Assembly (NCBI RefSeq): GCF_031877795.1
Contig: NC_133935.1
Location: 82,241,748-82,305,747, forward strand
Source of the DNA: Strix aluco
Lineage: Eukaryota > Chordata > Aves > Strigiformes > Strigidae
Direction of reading: 5' to 3'
Length of the DNA: 64,000 nucleotides
Shown here: piece after piece, positions 39,501 to 48,500 of the stretch
Numbering within the stretch: position 1 is the first letter of the stretch
Layout: the number at the start of each line of letters is the position of its first letter
Position numbers and translations under genes: made by a program
Notes under the pieces: generated by a model
What the model was told of the DNA's origin: nothing
Databases searched by the model: none
Seen by the model: only the letters and a program-made list of their open reading frames with translations

Positions 39501-42500
39501 ATGTACATTTGGTTTTTCCATCTGTGCAGGGTAGCTAATAGATGAAAATTCACCAATGTACTTCAAAGTAGTATCAGATAATTATTTAATACTTCAGCAA
39601 CCTTTAGCATTACAGACAATTTTAAAGAAATACTAGCCACTGGGTGACTCTAATTTAGACTAGTATTTTTCTGCGTAGATTATTTTCCTTCACTAAAACC
39701 AAAGATGGGTGACATGCCTTTAGCCTAGCTAATACATTGTGCTCCCTTGTGATTTCTTCCCTCTGTTATTTTCTCAACTACTCAAGTTCTCAGTTACCGA
39801 CTTTTCACAAACCCTGGTATTTTCTTTCACCTCTACAGTGTGGAAAACAGAAGAGACAGGCATGCACATACTTGCTCATTCATTGCTTGCTTCTAGCACC
39901 TGACTGGCAATGTGCCATGATCTCTTCTTATTTTTTCCCGGGTCTCATCATTGCCAACAGAGATCGCTCCTGGCATGCAGAATTGTTTTGAAGGATGTTA
40001 TTTCATGATGTTTACAAAAGTGGACTGTTGTGTTGAATGGCTTGCCTTGCCTTGCCTTTTCCAGGTGTTGATAAGGGGAGTATACAGAGCAAGAATACAT
40101 AGTTTATTAACTGTTGACACCAATATTGTATATTAAATCATTCACAGTTTTCCAGTTTCTCAAAGATTGGGTGGATAATTTACCGAAAGCTTCACGTGCA
40201 TTTTGTAAATGGCAAGAGAATCTCATTAGAGTCTCCAGTTTTGCCCTATGCAAGTCACTGTGAGGGCATGGAAGTTTGCTTCTAGCAGATGATGGGTATG
40301 TGTCTCCAATGAGATTACGAGAGGTTGGAGAACCAGACAGAGCAGACTTTCAAACATAATCGGTTTAACAGCTTATTCCACTTTTCCCATTCATTTATTT
40401 CATCTGTCTGATTGCTGAGTAATGTAGACTCTTGCACAGGTGGACTGTCAGAAATACTTTCCATTAGATGCACTAACATAATGGGCAGAGGTTATGTGGA
40501 AGTTCCTATGATGTATTTGTAATTGTATTGGGTACTTAATAACCATTAACTTAGCCTGATAAAGAGCCATTTATTATAATTTAAAAAATGAAATGAAATG
40601 TTAGAAATGAAGTTTTACCCAGTGCCAAAATACAATACTTACCTAGTTTAAACTGCCCAAAAGTTGGATGTCCAGGGCTAAGCTGGATAATATAGGCTTC
40701 TTCCTGCACCCACCTATTTCTTCTCTCTGATCATAAAGTGAAAAACTCCATCCATGGGAGAGCGGGTGTAATGTAGGTCAGTTGAGTCACCCTCTTCAGC
40801 TGCCTGTCTTCTCTGTAAAAGGATCCTATTATGGCTAGCTTAGACTTAAATACCTGACTTTTCAGTGCCTAATTTTAGGACAAGTTTCTTGCTGAGTCTT
40901 TAATTGGCATCAACATTGTCCAATTGTTACTATTTCAGGGTAGTTTAATGTTGTGGCGTCTCATACTGGTGTGAAGTTTTGTCCCTGATCATTGATAAAG
41001 TGGTGGCTGATATGTTTAGAAAGAAAAGGTCACAGCTCCTTTCTTTGAGCACCTGTGATGAAAACCACTGTTGGCAGTTCCTTCTTCAAGAACATCTGGA
41101 AATGCAAGTTCATATTATGGGGTAGCTTGGATTTGTCAAAGCTGTCTATGCTTTAACTTTTTAAAAATTAGCTGTTGTGGAATAACTTGAGGAGTGTTAA
41201 CCCTAAAATATAGCAAAGCGTAAATAAGGTGTCTTTTTTCACTATATGGCAGCGAATGTACTTGTGTAAATTCCTCTTTAAAGAGATGCATAGAAAATGT
41301 GTTTAACTTTCTTCTGTACAAAATTACAGAAATGTTGCAGTCTCTGGCACAGCGTCCAGCTCCAGCAAATACTAACCGTGAACGACGGCCTCGTTACCAG
41401 CATCCGAAGGGAGCACCTAATGCAGATCTAATCTTTAAAACTGGTGGGAGGTAGGACAATCTTCCTTTAAATGTGGTAATTCTGGTTCTAGGCAAGTAAT
41501 TACCTTCACAATTGAAATAGATAATGATCTGCGTAGTGCAAGTGCATTTGTTAGTAGTTTTTCTATTCTAAAACATTCTGTTAAAATACTGAGCAGCTTT
41601 GTGCTTCTAACATGGTGTCTGTAAATACGTCCTTGACAGAGGTTTGGAAGCCAGAGGGTTATTTTTTAGTTGTGAAATGGCTGGTAGTCTGAACCTCTTA
41701 TAGGGGAAAAGATGCAAGTTTGCTTTCTCAGTGAGAGGAGGGGAAGATGCTAAAAAATATTTAGAGAAATTCCTGTTGTGCTTTTTCATTTTGGTGAATT
41801 TGTGAGCCATAGCTCTGTATTTGAAGCCTGAATGGAAAGAAAGTAAAGGTGGGGAGAGGGGAGGAGAACATTAGATTTATGGTGTGCAAGAGCATACCAA
41901 AAACAGTATTAACATGAACAGAACCATTCTGGATTGCCTTATAGTCCATTCTACTGCTTTAATATACCTCCATGTGTCTCTTCTCACTCAGAATAAGCTT
42001 GCAAATAAACCATTAAATCAACCCTGCAGCACAAACTTGAATAGACAAGAGTTTCAGGTGAAATGCAGACTGCTTTCATGTTTCTCTCTTCATTGCAAGT
42101 AAATTTTGGAGGTGGATAGATGGGAGCAGCGAGGGGGAAGAAAGAGTTCACCTAGTAATGCGTCCGTCTTTGTAAACTAGAAATAAGTTAACGTAATGTA
42201 ATAATCCTGTGTTACAGTAACATTGCTAACTTCTTTCTGGTACATTTTTTATAGGCATTTTGTAACTTCCTGATCATCACTCGTTCCACTGAGACCCTAT
42301 ACAGATACTGCTTGTATAAAGAAAGCTCTCTTTTCTGAAAACAGACTGCATTTTAAAATAATTTTTTTAAAAAAAATTAACCAGCTATAATTCAGTAAAA
42401 TGAACAGTGCTGTCCGTTTAGCTTTTTCGTGTCACTGGCCTAATACTGTCATAGAAATACAAACTATTCAGTTACACTGAACTGCTGTAATGCTTGCAGG

Positions 42501-45500
42501 TGTTTCATAAATGACTATGCAGTCTTCTTTCAGTGATCTCTCCCAAATGCTTTGCAACCTGTGGAAGGAGCACACTGCAGTTACTCTTTAAACATAGCAG
42601 CCAGACCAGTAGGTGTGATATTTACACATCTTTTTTTAATGCAGTTATTTTGAAAGCTTTTTATTTTCAAATGTTTTAGGGAAAATATAGTTTAGGACTT
42701 TACTGTAAACTAGGTCAGACATTGTCCAGTGAACAGTTTAAGTAGTGTTTGCTTGTTCAAATCGCTGTGCCATGCACTTGCAAGTTTGATGTAGTTTTGC
42801 ATTATATAATTTACTCTTTGTTCCTTTTAATCTGTAAACTCCTTAAAGCAGGGACCGGGAAGTTTGTTTTAGCAGGCATCTTTTATTTGTTGTATAGTGC
42901 CGTGCTCAGGTTTGCAGTCATGCATCAGTTGAGCCATCCTAGCCTGTGGTAAGGGAATGTTACTTTTCTTAATCCCCACTGAAAGCCGTTTAAGCAGAGA
43001 TTTATTTGTTGGAGACTCTGGGTCCACCAATGGCTTATCACTTCTGGTATAGATTGTCTGTCGCTTGTGTTTTTAGAGCTTCTGATTTATAGTGTGTATT
43101 GAAGATTGTCTTTGACTTTGAAGGGTGAACTGCAGTCTCTCTGCCCAAACTACCCTTCATGTGTTAGTTAAGAAGTTACCCCATGGACTTTGAAGTCCAT
43201 GTATCTTCCTACTTGCTGGGAACAAATAGGAGCTATTAATTTTAGTATCTGTTTGAAGTTTTCTCTTTCCTACGTGGTAGAACCAATTTGTGTGATTACA
43301 GATGCTATCACTTACGTGATGAGTGAGCTGTGTTGGGTTGTTTCTTCTTTGTGTATGAAGAAGACTAATATGTTTTCTTGCAATAGTAACTCAAATTTAT
43401 TGGAAACAGTAATGTATGTTACTTTAAGGTATGAAACTTCTAAATTTAAATTTCTTGAGGTTAGGGATAATCTGAGCAAGTAAATCTGGTTGATGCCATT
43501 GTAATGTACAATCTGACAGGTTCTGATAATGTTGGGATGAGGACTTTCTGGCATTTCAAGTAGTGTTAAGAGTAGAGAAATCGATTTGGTGTTTTTACTT
43601 CTATGTTGCTAAGCAAAATGTTTCGAATATCTTTTTAGAAAGCTAAATCCAAATCTACCTGTCGTAATGACTGATTGAACAATTAGTGAATGCAGCACTG
43701 GCTTCTCTCGTATGTTTTTGGCCTTGGAACAACTGGATCTCACTTTGCAGTGAGACTAGATGACTTCCAGAGGGCCCTTGGAACCTGAATTTTTCTGTGA
43801 TTCTGTTTTGGTCTAGTGGGGTGCTAAACCAGAACAAAAGCAAAAAACCCAAAACCACCCACAAATGTGTTGCCTCCTTTGCCTGTGATAAACCCACAGT
43901 AGATGGAAGGACAAATTAGTGGCTATAGTTATACAGCATGCATTTTGTTCAAAAACAAGATAAATCTTTTGGAGTGTTTACTTTATTTGTTATCTATTAA
44001 TGTCCTTTTTCTGTATTAAATGCAGTGAGATTTACAGGCTTTGTCAGTTTTCTTACTATTTAGCATGTGCAAAATGCTGGATCAAAAATCTGAGTTTCTT
44101 GCTGTTTATTTGTAATCACCTCTTGTACAGCCTCGGGTTTTAAGACCTGCTAATACTGCAAGGAGGAGATTCTTTCTGGGACTCACACATTTAAGGCTGA
44201 TTGGCCTTAAAGATAATTCACTGCGACTCCATTAAAAGTAGGCTTCCTTGATTTGCTTCAGCAGAACTGGGAAGGCAACAATTTTCACTCTTGCCTCCAG
44301 TTCTGTAGCATTTGTGTATTAAAAGAGGACTTTGGCTATCAAGCTGTTAAACTGATACCTTCAGGAAACACAAAACTTACAGAAGTAATTTTTTCAGTGA
44401 TGGGATTATCATGAAAATATTCTTTTACGGTTCTGGAGAACAGCCTCTCACTTCAAAAAAATATTTCTCCTTTGTTTAAAGAGGATTGAGATCCATTAAG
44501 TGGCTTGCTCATAAAGTGAAATGTAAATACACACATATGTTTAAAAACATTGATTACCAAGAAAGAAGAAAGAATTGCAGTGAGAAATTTTGACTATAGA
44601 GAAGCGGGCCTTCCCTAGGAGTCTTCTAACTTGTTAAACCTCTCCTTTTTAAAAGCAGTAACATCAAAACTCACTGCTGTTTTGAAAGTATAGTAAAGAA
44701 AGAAGACTCGTCTGTGCCAAAAGGCCTCCTGGGATGCAGATGTAAGCTGACGAACCAAATCATATTGAAGTTGATTAGTAATTTTAGGTCTCCTATTTGC
44801 ATCCGACTCTTATTTCTCTTTAACCCATTTAATAAAGAAAAATTAAGCATAAAGGTAATAACAGGATGCTAGGATTTTATTAACTAAATATTCTCATAAT
44901 AAAGAGTATTCCATTAATGCTGAAAAATCCAAGTATGGATAATAAAGAAAAAGGTGAATTTAACATCATTTCCTTTTTCAGCTGCTGGACAAACACTTCA
45001 TACATCACCCGCTATGTAGTTGATGTATTGATGAATATTATATTTTGAAGCTTTGAATTAATTTCTTACTGTCATACCAGAAGTCTTGGGCAGCCTAAAT
45101 CCAATTTCTGTTTGCCTCAGTCTAGCTGATTTTTGTACACTATCATTGTAACTTTCTCAAACTAGACAGACTCTTGGGTGTTGGTGTGGCACTGTCTAGA
45201 ACTGACAAATCTATCCCTTGGTTCATCATGCTGCTTTTGAAATCCTTAGTTGTCATTTTCAATGATCTCTTGTATTCTTTTCAAAAAAATTGAGAGGTCG
45301 TCACTTTAGCAGTAATATTTTGTTCTTGCTTCAGGGATTTTTATGATGAAATGGCTCCTTTCTTCACATTCTAGATACCATAAATACTAAAAAATTCAGT
45401 GCTCTATTTAATTGCGTGCTAGCTCAGTTCACCTTACTCTTTGCCATCTTTTTCACCAGTATTTAAATCTTGATCTTTTCTCAGTTGTCATTCTTGATCC

Positions 45501-48500
45501 TGTACTACATCCTTTTCCTTGCTACATACACGCACGAGCGTAGTCTCCCATGAAAACCGTTCAGACAAACCCGGCAGAGAAGGGCAAACCTCCTTTTCAG
45601 CTGTTTTGTGGGAGGAAAGCGCAGGGTGGGAATATGGAGGGGGGCAGTTCCAAATCCTGCAGCTTCTTTTGGTAGACTGCACTGGAACCGAACAGAAAAG
45701 AATAAGAAAAGCCAGATCCTTGTGTGTTTGTCTTGGCAATATGGTGCTTGTTGGGCTCTGCAAATGTAGGTGCAAGTCTCACCAAATGTGGAGAGAGACC
45801 TGATCGCAGTTATAGTTTAGAGGGGAAGGAAGGCAAGATTTTATTTATTAACATGCTCATTTATAAAGACTCTTAGCTTAAAAAAGTTGTTTCAATATAA
45901 ATAATAGTAATAACCCAAACAAAAACCCCTGCAACTTTGTGGCTCTCTGGAACCTAACTACCAATCCTCAAAACACCTTCCTGATAATAGCCTGCTTTGA
46001 GTACTCAATGACTTCAATTTTTTTTTTTTAAACTTAAATCTATGATGTTTACAGTATGGAAGTTGATAATTCAGATTTGTTAGGAAATGATCAGGGAGAC
46101 TTAGTATTTTATTAGTCCAGAAACACACATTGTGAAATATGATTGTTCCAGAGAATATATTCTTACACAGCTAAATTGATAATAGCTATTTAAAATCCAG
46201 TGCTACCGTTTTTTCAATACAAAATTGCTAGATAACATTCTACAGAATATAGAATGTTCCTCCCATGGGGAAGACAAGTGATGTTTTGTCCCATTCCATA
46301 GATCTATGAGACAGGAAAGAAGCTGACTGTGGCATGACAAGTACTTGAATTTAAGTTTCCCAGGACTTAAGTTAGTACTCTCCAGTATTTTTCTTCTCTC
46401 GCCAGTGTGCAGGAATGTGTATGTACTGTTTATTCTCCAGGGCTGGTTTTGTGGGAGGAGAGCTGAAAGCAAAGATTGGTCTCCGTAAGTTCTCTCTGCT
46501 CTCCGTGCAGGCAATAGTTCAGAGCAGGAGTTTGAACTTCAGAGGCTGTTTTCCACTTTTAAGATCTGTCCTCCCCTCTTAAGCTCTTGCATCTGAAAGC
46601 AAGAAAATGCATTCAGCAGAATAAGGCATACAAAGAAAAGACCTGTTCGTGAAAAAGCATTATGTTCAAACCAGAAAAATAAATTCCAGATGTTCGTTGT
46701 ATTTCTATTTCATGTTCCTGGTTTTGGTTAATGTGATTAGGGGGGAGAGAGAGAACGGAGAGCACCAAAGCTGAGCTTAGTCGTGAAAAGTAAAGCAGCA
46801 AGTGAGCTTTGAGAGGAGGTACTTGGAGAAGGAAGGTGCCTGAAATTTGTGAGGAAATGGAGTACTTCAGAAATGCATAGAGCATTGTGGATTGATGGAG
46901 GACATGAAGGGATGAGGGAGAAGTGTGAAATTTAATTTCAAAGATCTCGCATGTTAATAATAAGAACTTTTCGTGATCTTGTGATGTTAACACTGTGCGG
47001 AAAGGACTTGATTTCATATATTCTCCTGGGCACGTTTCAATTTAAGCCATAATGTTGTCTTGCTGACTTAGATTCTTCCAACTTCACATGTGCAATGGAT
47101 TTGTGATTATTTCCTAGCCTATACTATGTTGCGATGTTTCTGTACGTTTTTTGCAAGTTCCAGTTTTCTACTCTAGCCATGGTCAGGTAAAAGTGTATCT
47201 GAGTGTTCCTCCATCACTGGAGGATGTAGGCAGCATTAATACTCACGCAATGGCGTTGAGAAGCTGACTGTAGGATTTTTATACAAATTAATAACTGTGG
47301 TGGTAGCGGGAAGGGGGGTGGGGGAGTAGATGGCAAAAAATTGATCCATTTTGCACAAATAGTTCAAGAGGTTTAATTACAGCTATGCACTGAGTTTGAC
47401 CTTGCCAAATACAGGTTTGGATCAAGTTTACTAGTTTGGAGAGAAATGTCTTTGAAATACCTGGTTTTGGTAAAACGACTACTAAGATTTTGACCAGCAG
47501 CCCCTTGCTGTAATCCACTGAAACACTGCTTACTCTGCCTTACCTGCCGCCAACACGCCGTGGCAGCTGCTGGTTTGGATGAGAGTGATTTTTATGAAGT
47601 TGGATACATGCAGCTAGTGCTAGCCCTTCTCCCCATCAGTAGTAGAATTATTTTTGTAAAGGGAGGTGGAGAGCTAAGCATGGTTCTGCAATTCACTGAT
47701 GTTTGAACTCTCTTCTCAGATGTAACATTCTGCAAGTGAAATCTCATTCTACTAAATCTATTAAAATTCAAGTTCCTTTCTTTTGCAACCACATAACCCA
47801 TGTTCCTGATATCGACTGTGCCACAGGGAATTGCAATATTGTATTGCATAACACTAACAAGATGGTTAAAACCAAGTAACAGGAGCAATTCTGCAGTAAG
47901 TTCTAGTGATGCATCAGCTCAGTACTTCATGGCAAAATTATACAGTGTGTTTAAATAAAATACACAAATACTGGATAACAAAACAAAGCACTACACAAGA
48001 ATACAGAATTACTGTGAAAGCTTTATCTGTTACAAGACATGCGGAGTCACTGTGTTCAGTTAACACACTTGTGACATTCTTTTTGCAAGATTTTCAATAA
48101 AAACTAGGTTTAGATTAAATTACTGTTCAACAAATGCTTGAGGTTTATGCACTATGTAAAGAAACATGAACTGGTTTTTTTGACTTGAGTGTGTAGCCCT
48201 GGAGCCATCTTGTAATTGTAAATGTCTAATTTTTTTGCTTTGTACTACTAAAGTTTAATTTGCAGTCTAAAAATTAACTGAAAACCAGCCCAGATATAGT
48301 AACTGGCAGTTGTGCTGAAGTCAGTGGTACTGGATTAGCGCTACTACTAGGTTACTCTGGTCTTGTTGAATCTGGGCTTTCTCTGGGTAGGAACATGTTT
48401 TTCATGGATGAGGGATGATTGAAGATTTTAATACAAATGTTGACCCTAAAAATGTTCTAAACAGTTATTTGACTCTAGGAAGCCCTCTCTAACATTTCTG

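Noticed and set aside
45488..45803. Paired 94- and 95-codon frames on opposite strands
   Set aside because: Mutual overlap in a slightly GC-richer pocket, with no recognisable family; probably chance.
46613..47017. 134-codon minus-strand frame in the last UPF2 intron
   Set aside because: Low-complexity hydrophobic/Ser-rich translation of a purine-biased strand, with no domain and no splice or promoter context.
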